Below the pieces are notes generated by a model. The model made no database searches and was not told where the DNA came from. It saw nothing but the letters and a program-made list of their open reading frames with translations. From contig OY987303.1 in the NCBI GenBank assembly GCA_963920635.1, forward strand, positions 17,338,175-17,402,174: 64,000 nucleotides of DNA. The letters run 5' to 3'. Origin of the DNA: Pseudeuparius sepicola (Eukaryota; Arthropoda; Insecta; Coleoptera; Anthribidae). This document shows positions 53,791-63,765 of the stretch, one piece after another (position 1 is the stretch's first letter; every line of letters begins with the position of its first letter). The position numbers and the translations under genes are program-made.

Positions 53791-56203
53791 TATTTTACAT
53801 ATATACGGAACAAGCCCCTAAATCCGACACTTTTGGTATGTAAATCAGACACACTGTCGAATTTAGCTCTTTCACTTGTCACCATTTCAGGCATCAATGC
53901 CAACTAAGTGTCATATTTTGCTTACGTCATTTTTTTTTAATGCATCTATTCAAAGATTCATTGGCTTTGTTCCTAAATTCGACACCTGATGTCGGATTTA
54001 TAGCAACACACTTATTTCTGAACCTAAATTCGACACCGCCAATATTTATTAAAATTAGTAAATTTTATGAAAGCCACGCATTTTTTAATAATATTTCATA
54101 TGTATAAAAGGAGATCAACATATAATTTAATCAAAAATCAAGTTGAAAGCCTAAATTACATTAGTTCAAAAACAATCCATTTTTCTCTTACCTTAGAACG
54201 TTTACAATTCACAAAATCACGTTGGCTTTTGCTCAATGACTTGGCATTTTCAGGTTAAGATTCCACAATGATGGTCCAGTCGGTAAAGTAGAGAACCGAT
54301 ATCAGAATTTTCATTAATACTGGAAGATGCCACTAGATGTCTTTTAAAACTGTTTTGTGGTTGAGTTTTCTTATTTAAAGCAATATTGTTGAAATCTGAC
54401 GGATTTATGGACACGGTCGGAATTATGTACACTTACCCTACCTTGGCTGCATTTTTAATTTTTCTACAAAATCGTTTTTACTTGAAATATTTTGATGAAA
54501 TTTTGTACATACCCATTTCGAGGGGTGCTCAATCCATTGGCGCACACAGATTTTTTCAAAAAAAACCGCTAATATGGTTTCTTAAAATTTTGCTCATAAA
54601 AACGGTCATAGTAGGCTTTGGATTTTATGCGAACCAGGCAATTTTTGTTCAAAATGTGCAGTTCATCGAGCTCTACAATTTAAAAAAAAAATCAGTCAAA
54701 TCGCACGATTGATACACTTTTTACAGACTGACCCCAAAACAAATGGGTCACACTGTAGGTTTTCGACGTGTAATGTCGAAAACTGTTTTCTACACGTAGT
54801 TACCCAACCCTGCGAAAATACTTATTATGACGCGCACCCCCACTGCGAGGTGACGGTCTTGAAATCCATGGCACTCTATGTTGTGTTTAGCAAGAACGTT
54901 AAACCCCAGAAAAGGACGAATCAGAAGTGGCACTTGGCTAATTTAAGAGGGCAGAGGGGTATTTTTATGAGGTGGTGGGGACGGAGAGTATTGCTAGGCC
55001 GCCAGATCCTTAGAAAGGTTAAAGCATGTCAACATATTTTTCACTATCGTTTATTCATTTTGGGTAGGTATACCAATAAAATAAATATGAAAGCAATTAA
55101 TATTATCTAATGTGTGCCGGTAGTAAAATTATAATGTTTTACGAACCATTTATTCTATTTATCTGAGCCCAGAAAACCCACAACCTGACCCCTGTTTTCT
55201 GGGACTTGATTATGAAAGCGGAATGCTTGACAACAGCGCGGCGCGACGCCACAGATTCCGTTCTTGCGGTACTGCCAGATCGTCCAGTCGGGAGCCGGTA
55301 ACCAAGGCAACCAACAAAAATATAATGCAAATTAATGCAAATTAACTTAGTATAAAATGAAATCGATGATAATTTACTTATAAAAATGTTAGTCCTTGAT
55401 AGTATTTTGGTTGATATTAAATTGAAGGCGATAAAAATAGCTAAATGAATTTAAGGAAATGGTCAGGCATAAAAGCTGACGAAGTCCGGCAACGTCGTTC
55501 GTGGCCTACGGCTGGCGCGCCACCTAACGCCAGACGCCAGACAGCGGTGTTATGTGGACAGCGTCAGCGTCAGCATGTTCAATTGAGGTTAAACCCCTTA
55601 TAAAACGTAAACAATAAAACGAAAAACGATTGCCAATTTCTAAGTAAAAAAGCCCAGTATTATTATCATGACTGTGATAAAAGTAGCCAAAACAGGGACC
55701 AGATAAGGTGTACAATATGTATTCAGCTCAACTTGACTGCTTGTGTTGTTACTTCGAATACTTCGTTGCTGTATTTACACTAGTGCATTGTGCCCCAGAA
55801 AACCCACTTTGTGCTTAGGTTTTGTGACGAAATGGCCCCGCAATATTGCTGTGTTCGTGGATGTTCTAACAACACGAGGAATGTTGGGATAAGTTTTTTA
55901 AAATACCTGCTGATGAAAACAGGTAGGTACCTATGTGTAGTTTGTCCCTACCTTGTTACCACAATATTATATCCTTATTATAAATTTTATGTCCTACGTA
56001 CTACCACTTTTACTGGAGTATTACCTACCCCAGAAAACCCACAAATGGCTTCCTACTGATAATACCTACCTAACTATTGCCACACAGCTTTTTATTAATT
56101 ATAAAGTTTGTTCAATGCACTTTGAAAATAGTATGTTTGCAAACCAGTCGAAGTCTGGGCTAAAGAAAACAGCAATACCAACTGTGTTCTCATCATGTAA
56201 GTA

Positions 56204-56756
56204 CCTTCATTGGTAATTATGGAAATTAGTGTATGCACCGCCCGATTTTCTTGACATTTTGGCTACCCCCCTATTTTCGAGGGCCCTGAACACGAATCTG
56301 ACCTCGGTGTTTTGAGGTCGGACATAGTTTCCGAGAAAGTGAATTTTCAAATTTCCTTTTGACACCCTACTTTCACGGCGATATTTATGGTTATAATCCT
56401 TCTGCAACATCGAAACTTCGCGAAAACCCGCGGAAAGACCGAAATTTTGAAAGATTTATGTCGTGTTTAGGTACGTCCGGCCCGGCCGCTGTTTTCGTAA
56501 AGTTTCGATGTTGCAGAAGGTGCAAAATAGGGTGGTGATCAGTTTGAGCTAAATTCATCTCGATTATAACCAAATATCATCGTGAAAAAGTGGGGTGTCA
56601 AAAGGAAATTTGAAAATCCACTTTTTCGGAAACTATGTCCGACCTCAAAACACCGAGGTCAGATTCGTGTTCAGGGACCTCGAAAATAGGGGGGTAGCCA
56701 AAATTTCAAGAAAATCGGGCGGTGCATACACTAATTTCCATAATTACCCCTTCATT
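56204..56756. mobile_element. Foldback MITE, GGTAATTATGGAA family, copy B, 8-bp TSD
   Basis: CCTTCATT at 56204-56211 and 56749-56756 flank a 537-bp element. The arms from GGTAATTATGGAAATTAGTG are about 185 bp. An inner inverted pair (CTTCTGCAACATCGAAACTT) surrounds the loop. It sits seven bases after the GT donor of transposase exon 2, in the intron. The 8-bp duplication points to hAT- or P-type movement. Confidence 0.85.
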
Positions 56757-58409
56757 ATTAGATAATAATATGTATTTTTTGCTGATACTTGTAATTTTGC
56801 TGCATTTAATTTCTTTACTAGGTTATATCGATGAGGCTTCTTCACAGAGTCCTTCTGTGTCTGTATGCAGCAATTTGACTTTGTTAGAACCTCAACGAGA
56901 ACTTGATCAACCAGTCTCGATCGCTCAACTTTTGGATCAACCAAGTACACCCCATCTGTCACAGTCACCTATAGGCGATCTCCACAGCATTACCGAATTT
57001 TCAGTTGCATCAAAAGGTAATGATCTATATTCACAAACTGTTATTATAGTATAGACACCCAAACTTATATGGCATCACGCATTATTTGCGATAATTTTTT
57101 TTTGTCAAAAAAATTATGTCATGGAAAGTCAAAAGTGTTTACTAACAAAAACAGTTAAATGTGAAAAACCCGACAATATAAATTGTAATAAATATTAAGT
57201 GATTCCATATTATAAGTTTGGGTGTGTGTATATTGTAATTTTTGTATTACTTGTTTTGTTATTGAATAATTCTATTTTTAGATGCTAGTCAACAAACTCT
57301 TAGTTTGAGTGCACATAGTCCGAGAAAGCATTCATTAAAGTTACAAATAAAAAAACTCCAAAGAAAGTTTCATCCGAAGTTGGAGCAAGCTGTCGACAGT
57401 GCCGACACTGAAATAAATGACGAACAATTTCTTGCCATTTGTGAGAAAAAACTGTCTGCTTCAATGCTACTATTTGTAAGGCATTATTTAGAAAATTCCA
57501 AAAAAGATCCACAGGGATATCGTTACTCGTCAGATATGAAACAATTTTCCTTAACAATTTATTTTCTAAGCCCAAATGCTTATAGATTTTTAATGAAACC
57601 ACTTTATTTGCCATCTAAAAGCACTCTTCAAAGAATAACTAGCAAATGGCATATAACTGCAGGCCTTAACAGTTTCATTTTTGAGGTTATTAAATCAAAA
57701 GCTACAAATTTAGAGGGTTCTTCAAAACAGTGCATTCTTTGTATTGACGAAATGTCATTAATTTTTTTTTATTTTACAATAGATCTTCCGATACCATTGT
57801 TGGCTTTCATAATACATTGAAGGAAAAAAGATATGCTCCTGCTAAATATGTTTTAGCTATTATGGCTAGAGCAATATTTCTAAGTGGAAGCAACCAGTTG
57901 CTTATTTCTTTATTGATACTTGTTCAGGGGAGGAATTAAAATTTATTATTTTTGAAGCAAACTTAAATCTGTAGGATTACTAGTAAGTGCGTTAGTGTCT
58001 GATCAAGGATCAAATTTTGTACAATTTTCAAAATCAGTTGGTATCTCTCCAAACTCTTCACATTTTTATGTCGATAGCGAAAAAATATTTTATATTTTTT
58101 ATGTGCCGCATCACTTAAAATCAACACGAAATAATTTTTTCAGTTACACATTCGAAACCTCTGAAGGATGTACAAATAAAACGTATATTGACCAAATTTA
58201 TAATAAACAAAAACAAGCCTTTGGCTCTTCGGCTGTGTCCAAAATTTACAGATGAACACATTAATTCGAGTCCTTTTAAAAAACTGAAGGTTAGTTTAGC
58301 CGTCCAAGTTTTCAGCGCAATGGTAGCTGCGGCACTTAATTCCTTTATTGAATTCGGACAATTCCCTCCTTCGGCAAACGCTACAGTGTCATTTGTAGAA
58401 AAAATTGAT

Positions 58410-58558
58410 AAGTTATTTGATAACAAATAAAAATAAAACTCTCGCAGTCAAACTCCACAATCAGTGATTGTGGAGTTTGACTGCGAGAGTTTTATTTTTA
58501 TTTGTTAATTCTTCACTCCACTGCAAGATAATGGACTATTTTTTCAAGTTATTTGATA
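58410..58558. repeat. 85-bp perfect palindrome within a 13-bp direct repeat
   Basis: AAGTTATTTGATA at 58410-58422 and 58546-58558 brackets an insert of which 58422-58506 is a perfect hairpin (42-nt arms beginning AACAAATAAAAATAAAACTC, one-base centre). It disrupts the transposase frame, which reads smoothly (DKLFDILNSSK) if one repeat and the insert are dropped. It may be a template-switch product or a small insertion. Confidence 0.75.
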
Positions 58559-60599
58559 TCTTAAATTCCTCAAAAATATCAGGCAGTAAGAAATACAATA
58601 GACCTTTCAAAGAAGCAGATTACCAAGTCGATTTTTTAAAGGACATGTTTACATATTTTGAGAATATTAAAATTTTAAAACAAAATATAGAGGTTACCAA
58701 TAAAGTTAAATTTTTGAAAGGGTGGCAAATCACAATAAATTCATTTTTAGGTCTTTGGGAAAAATTTCATTGTTTAGAGTTTAGTTCCTTATACACTCGA
58801 CGCTTAAATCAAGATTGTCTCGAAAATTTTTTCGGCACTATTAGGCAGCAAGGGGGAAATTGCTTGAATCCAACCCCCATCCAATGCGAAAGGGCTTTCA
58901 AGAAATTATTTTGTTTAAATTATTTCCAACACGCGGATGGGGCTAATTGTATTGAGGATTTTGATTCATTATTGTCATATGTAACCACCGAACATACACA
59001 AATTTACAACAAAGTTGTTGTGGGAAATGCAAGATCTATTTTTTCTGATTTAAGTGTGGTGGCACCAGATTATATTGATTTCGAACTACATGAATCAAAT
59101 AGTATATCATATGTTTGTGGATATTTATTAAGAAAGTGCTTGGAACAACATTCATGTGAAGTTTGTATTAAATATTGTAAACGTCATACATTAGGGGATA
59201 CTGATTTGTTTACTTATTTTAAAGCATACAAATCAAGTGGTAACGAAACCTTTGGACATTTATTTTCACCTCCTGATAATTTTGTCAATTATATTAAAAC
59301 TCTCGAAGTTAATTTTTGTACCCTCTTTCCAAATTTGCTTTAGAAGAAAATGTTGGTGTGCAATTAAAAAATAAGCTGCAAAACATTTCATATCAACATC
59401 CATGCCCTAGTTTTAATCATGCCTATTTATTATCCCTTTATGTAAGATTTAGAATCTATTCTTTAAAATTTTTAAATCGTGATATTGTTTCTAATAAAAC
59501 TAATAAAAATTATAAACTTCTAAATTTACAACATTTACAAGTGCTGCCAGGGGTCATTATTTTTAAAAATTAGGCTAAGTTGATAATGTATAGTGTGCAT
59601 GTGCATAATATGTACGTAAGTAGTTTAGAATATCTTTTGTATTTATAGGTATTATATTTTATATGTGCTATTGTTTTTGAATTTTTTTATAGATTTTAGT
59701 AATAAACATTTTTGATAAATAACGTTTTTTACTACCAGTGATACGAAGGTCAACCAATTTTGCAAATAATAATTGTTATGGATCTATATAAAAAACAAAT
59801 TAATTGCCAAGCTATGAGTTTTGACGCAAGTCGATTGAAATATTGTAATATTTCAACCACCCAAGTAGAATAGTTCACTTGAACCTAAATCATAGTTGTT
59901 TCTAATTAATATAGGTAAGTATAAAATAATAAAGAGGAAATATTGTGAAATTTCCATGTACAATAAATAAAATGTATTTTTCTCTTTAGTAAAATATTAA
60001 TATTTATATTTTTTTCATCAGTAAAATACCTACTTAAAATCACTTCTGGAGATTCAAATTTAACTAGATCTAATTCCAGAAAAAACTTTACTATTCTAAA
60101 AATTAATTTTGCTATATAGAACACAAAATTTTCTATAGCCCGGACCTGGCCATGCAATGGGCAAGTTCTACTCTGTCCAAACTACGGTGGGCGTGGCCAA
60201 TGCGCAGATGTCAACGGCGGAGAGTTCATTTCCTATGCGCGAGAGGGGAAATTGGAACCGCGACATCAAAGGCGCCGAAAGCAAGTGCCACTTCTGATTC
60301 GTCCTTTTCTGGGGTTAAACCAGATAACGTTCTTGGTGTTTAGTTCGATTAGCGTAGGTATATTCATTCCACAGATTACCCACCTATTCATTCATTGTCT
60401 TGTTATGGAATGAAAATATATAAAAGAATGCAATGATTTATTATTAGTACGAAATATTAGTATCCCTATTATTATATTGTTTATTTATGTGCAATAGATT
60501 ACAAAAATGATATTAAGATCCTGGAAATAGTACATGCAAAACACTCGAGAAATCATCTCGCTCTAGAGTGAGAATTTTTAAGTTCTATTAAAAATGATT

Positions 60600-60930
60600 T
60601 TAGAATACTTTAATTCACGAATGGTCGTGGAGAAAAATTATTCGCTTTCAAAATGGAAAGGATTGAATTTGACCAAATTTGTACATCCTATTTTAAGAAA
60701 GCCAGTGGTGTTTTGACCAATAATGTCCATTTGGCATTTTTTTCATAATTTTGACTTACAATATAGTTGTAGCATTTGAAAACGGTAGGCAAAAATTTTA
60801 TGTTTCGAATGTGTTAACATCAAGTGTTTTGGGGCACGTTTTGTCAATTTCAATGCAAACTATTGATTTTATCGTTATGAAACAAAAGTACTTTTTTGTT
60901 CCAGAAGAACTTTATAGGACCTATATGTCA
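60600..60930. repeat. Solo copy of the 45850-46980 repeat
   Basis: It shares CGAATGGTCGTGGAGAAAAA (complement at about 46958) and then GTGTTTTGGGGCACGTTTTG and TCGTTATGAAACAA (as at 45867-45920). It is a diverged fragment of the same element. Confidence 0.6.
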
Positions 60931-61345
60931 AAGTCCTGATTAATAAAACGTGGGATATCCTATAATACACTTCTGCCGACATATTATTATGTAGATCACA
61001 GAATTAGATTCTGCAAGATACATTTTACATAACTACCATATTTTTCACAACCACAGATTTTTTAAAATATTCATAAAAATCCGTTGAAAATGTACTTTTC
61101 AAGAATAGTATGCAGTGAGAAAACATGCTATGACAAACCAAACTTTTTAGCGAGCATGTATATCGTGAATAAATATATATTCTTTTTTTTAATACTGGAA
61201 ATTTGGTTATAAAGAATTGTTCTAAAAACATTTAATTTTTTGTTTTTAACGATAAAAATTGGGTTGCTTGCAAACTCAATTATATTAAAAAAATTTAAGA
61301 TGCTTGATTTTTGGTGCAAATGGATTACTTTGACGGCTCTTTTAT

Positions 61346-61498
61346 CGTTGAGTTACGTATTAATAAACTGCTCACGGCTTTCATTTTTGACAGTTTTCTG
61401 ACTCACCATGCGCTTCCCGGAGACAATATACAATGCAAAATACATCCAGGACATGAAACTATAGCCGTGAGAAGTCTTATTAATACTTCAGTCAATGC
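61346..61498. repeat. MITE, ACTGCTCACGGCT family, copy 3
   Basis: Same order of AACTGCTCACGGCT, CACCATGCGCTTCCCGGAGA, TATAGCCGTGAGAAGTC and TTCAGTCAATG as the copies at 6560 and 26369, with a small internal deletion. It is closer to copy 2 than to copy 1. Confidence 0.75.
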
Positions 61499-61559
61499 TA
61501 TCTATATACTATCTATGAATATTGACATTTGTCAGATTGGCTTTTAGAACAATTTAGAA

Positions 61560-62033
61560 GTTGGGAAAAGCGGGGGAGAACGGAGCGTAGGCGTTGGGGT
61601 CACTCCGAGGTCGGTACTTGTTAGTTATTATATAGAAAGCATAAATCTAAAGATAAATCTTAGTTTTATTAATTTATTTTACGATTTATGTTATACAATC
61701 CTCTTTGGCCTTATTTTTAACACAACTTTAACTTATTATTATTTTTAAGGCTAATAGTGCTAATACATCGAGAACAAATAAATAACAAGAAACCTACACC
61801 CTACACCAACATGCTTAAAAAGGAGCTGATGATCCATAATGAATTTAATTATGCCTACACACAACCTCCAAAATTAATTATAAACTGGAATGAAAATAAA
61901 GCCTCTCAAACATAATAAACACAAGTGTATATTTTCTGTGATAATAAAGCTTAAATGTAAAAAATGCACAAAATTTAGTTGATATCACTAATATACTTAA
62001 GTAACTTCAAATAAATCGTAATAAAATCTTTAA
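61560..62033. other. Stretch with no gene
   Basis: AT-rich sequence between two repeats. No supported feature. Confidence 0.5.
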
Positions 62034-62402
62034 CTTTAAAAGAAATGGCTTGTGGCATATGGGACAAAATGCTTTGGTAATTGGCAACACCAAACTAGTT
62101 TCCAATATCTAATGGAAATTGTGTATGTGTCTTTCGGAGGTGTGCAGACCACGACAGGTACCTGTTTCGGGCTTGTTGGCCCTCATCAGGCAGACGTAGC
62201 GCACCTCAGCCGAAAAGACCCAAACACGTTGGCTTAGTGGAAAAGGAACTAGTATAATGCGGTGAGCATTTACCATCCAACGCCATCTAGCTGGTACTGA
62301 AAGACACATACACAATTTCCATTAGATATTGGAAACTAGTTTGGTGTTGCCAATTACCAAAGCATTTTGTCCCATATGCCACAAGCCATTTCTTTTAAAA
62401 TT
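62034..62402. mobile_element. Foldback with near-identical 103-bp arms carrying a hammerhead ribozyme
   Basis: Arms 62034-62136 and 62298-62402 (from TTTAAAAGAAATGGCTTGTG) are almost perfect complements, so recent. The loop of about 160 bp holds a hammerhead ribozyme on the - strand. Arms flanking a hammerhead recall Penelope-like elements or their small non-autonomous relatives, but no reverse transcriptase is present and no target duplication could be fixed. Confidence 0.75.
62137..62207 (-). ncRNA. Hammerhead ribozyme (type I layout)
   Basis: On the - strand, reading 5' to 3': GAGGUG, then CUGAUGA (62189-62183), a 4-bp stem II GGGC-CAACAA-GCCC, then GAAA (62168-62165), a short stem III ACAGG-UA-CCUGU, then C at 62153 (cleavage predicted between 62153 and 62152), then CACCUC. 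Every invariant core base is present, including A15.1-U16.1 and the GUC cleavage triplet. Stem I has a 4-bp proximal helix, an internal loop and a distal GAGGUG/CACCUC helix that extends into CUUUUCG/CGAAAG. Stem III has only two loop bases, as in minimal metazoan hammerheads thought to act as dimers. Confidence 0.85.
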
Positions 62403-62552
62403 ATAATGGGGACACTAAATATTCATTCTGTAAAATCTTTAACATTTGGGTCTTTTATCTCCAACCATATGTACACAAACAGTTTTTTGTATATAAAAAA
62501 AAACATAAAAAATTCAAATTTTGTCAAATTTTAAAAACAACAATAACTAAAG

Positions 62553-62712
62553 ATGTGTTTCAGCAGAACTTCAAACCATTTGAAATCAGTTTGAAACTAT
62601 CAGGAACATGCACACCGCACAGTATCATTTTGACATTCCAAAAATAAAACCACAATTATTATTGCTTCAGAGAGTCTCCAACTGATTTCAAATAGTTGGA
62701 AGTTCTGCCTAT
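62553..62712. repeat. Foldback MITE (TTGAAACTRTCAGGARCATG family), copy 1
   Basis: GCAGAACTTCAAACCATTTG pairs with CAAATAGTTGGAAGTTCTGC. The interior has TTTGAAACTATCAGGAACAT. A second copy lies at 63125-63258. Confidence 0.65.
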
Positions 62713-62757
62713 ATATAGCTAAGCTATATACGTAATAGGTCTGTTATTATATTATAG

Positions 62758-63113
62758 TAAAATCGAGCAACTCTTACGCCTGGCGTAAACAAGAGCATGT
62801 GGGTTGAAATATTCGCCATAGCCGCACGGAGGTACGACCTTTATTTAATTTTAGTCTAACAATTGTGTACATCAAAATATTTCAGACAAGAATTATTGGC
62901 TTAATTAAAATGGTTCAAAACATCGATAAAATTACTTGTGGCAGTGTCTAAATAGCTGAAAACAACAAGATAAAACCGAATATCTACCCTTTGGCGATCG
63001 AGCACGTCCCTGTTGCCGAGTCTGGTGAAGTTTTATAGCCTACCGACCAATCGCGGAACATCATTGAACACGTGGTTTTATTTACGCCAGGCGTACGGAT
63101 TGCTCGATTTTAG
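62758..63113. mobile_element. MITE with AAATCGAGCAA ends, TA or TAGTA duplication
   Basis: AAATCGAGCAACTCTTACGC with GCGTACGGATTGCTCGATTT forms ends of about 30 bp containing ACGCCTGGCGTAAA. Flanked by TAGTA on both sides. Non-coding. Confidence 0.65.
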
Positions 63114-63124
63114 TATAGGTTTGT

Positions 63125-63258
63125 TTTGGCAGAAATTCAAACCAATTTGAAACTGTCAGGAGCATGGGCAGTTTCATTTTGACGATCCGAAAACAAAACT
63201 GCGCATGCTCCTGAGGGTTTCAAATTGGCTTCAAACGGTTTGAAGTGTCGTGCCTGTA
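63125..63258. repeat. Foldback MITE (TTGAAACTRTCAGGARCATG family), copy 2
   Basis: TTTGAAACTGTCAGGAGCATG pairs with CATGCTCCTGAGGGTTTCAAA. Same family as 62553-62712, with better preserved inner arms. Confidence 0.65.
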
Positions 63259-63660
63259 ACAAGCGTGCAATACTCTTAAGAATTTTAACGAATGTTAGGT
63301 AGGTACAGGAAATTAAGTACTAGAATTACTTTTAACTTTTTAAGTAATTAATCGAGCACAATAATGCAAACTCTCCCTATAGACTCTCCTTGAACTTTCA
63401 TTATGAAAATTTTGACATTTTCAATCCTGTCCATTAAATACACTCCAAATACACTCATGTGCAATCACTATGATAAGAGTAGTTACCTAGGATTATGTAT
63501 ACCTTTTAATATTTAGCAAGACCTTCAGAAGAGCATTATTCTTCTGTGGCCGTAGACAAAGAATTTTGATAGACGCAAAAGCAGTATCAAAAATTGAAAA
63601 ATGCTAATACTTAAAGCAAACTCCAAAAATATTAAAATGTAAAAAATCATAATTAGATTG

Positions 63661-63765
63661 CTATTGAAATCTACTACAACAGTTAGAATCATTTATAGTT
63701 GATGTCCTGCCATTTATGTTCTGAGTATTTGAATCGTATCTAGGAAGGTCTCTATTTCTAGCTTG
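63661..63765 (-). CDS. Rab30: Rab30 last exon
   Basis: 34 codons plus stop (63661-63663), acceptor TAAATTGCAG. The hypervariable tail ends with the prenylated cysteine pair. Confidence 0.88.
   Translation of the reverse strand, partial: QARNRDLPRYDSNTQNINGRTSTINDSNCCSRFQ

Larger units (their letters stand above)
50365..54438 (-). mobile_element. Pogo/Tigger-type element, 4074 bp, probably complete
   Basis: The ends GGGTAAGTGTACATAATTCC and complement form TIRs of 24 bp, flanked by TA (50363-50364, 54439-54440). The uninterrupted target (ACGTACCTTGG) can be read in the other TIR of the host mariner at about 49059, which proves the borders. Both subterminal regions contain many ATTCCGACA / AATCCGACA words, likely transposase binding sites. 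It carries one intron-containing transposase gene and a nested MITE. Confidence 0.93.
48739..54755 (+). mobile_element. Mariner/Tc1-type element with about 370-bp TIRs, interrupted
   Basis: The ends CAGTGTGACCCATTTGTTTT and complement, with TA at 48737-48738 and 54756-54757. TIRs: 48739-about 49110 on the left; 50312-50364 plus 54439-54755 on the right, split by the pogo-type insertion. Without that insertion and its TA copy it is 1941 bp, a complete element with one transposase gene. The TIRs are unusually long for mariner. Confidence 0.92.
55832..59573 (+). pseudogene. P-element/THAP9-like transposase, frameshifted
   Basis: Exons with splice signals: 55832-55922 (THAP start MAPQYCCVRGCSNN), 56034-56196 (KTHKWL ... 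KVCSMHFE ... LKKTAIPTVF), 56822-57016 and 57282 onward. The core encodes RHYLENSKKDPQGYRYS, FLSPNAYRFL, LCIDEMSL, VSDQGSNF and later LENFFGTIRQQGGNCLNPTP, the conserved P/THAP9 C-terminal motif, ending at 59573. Breaks: exon 1 is one base out of phase near a T-run (about 55892) and does not join exon 2; frameshifts at about 57765-57960 and 59330; a palindromic insert with stops at 58422-58545. Many breaks sit at homopolymers, so some may be sequence errors. The full protein is not readable as it stands. Confidence 0.9.
54898..60320 (+). mobile_element. P-element-like transposon, 5.4 kb, with perfect TIRs and TSD
   Basis: GTTAAAC (8 bp GTTAAACC if one shared base is counted) at 54898 and 60314 flank an element whose ends are identical 32-bp inverted repeats starting CCCAGAAAAGGACGAATCAG (54905-54936 and 60282-60313). 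An 8-bp duplication and TIRs of about 31 bp are the P-element signature, and the interior encodes a THAP/P transposase. CCCAGAAAACCCAC recurs at 55168, 55794 and 56029, a candidate internal THAP binding site. The ends are intact and the gene is not. Confidence 0.93.

Noticed and set aside
47009..54805. A larger element bounded by CAGGGTTTTCTACATGTAG at the left and CTACACGTAGTTACCCAACCCTG at the right
   Set aside because: The ends are only partly similar and the flanking 8 bp differ. GTTTTCTACAT words recur several times between, so no single element could be bounded.
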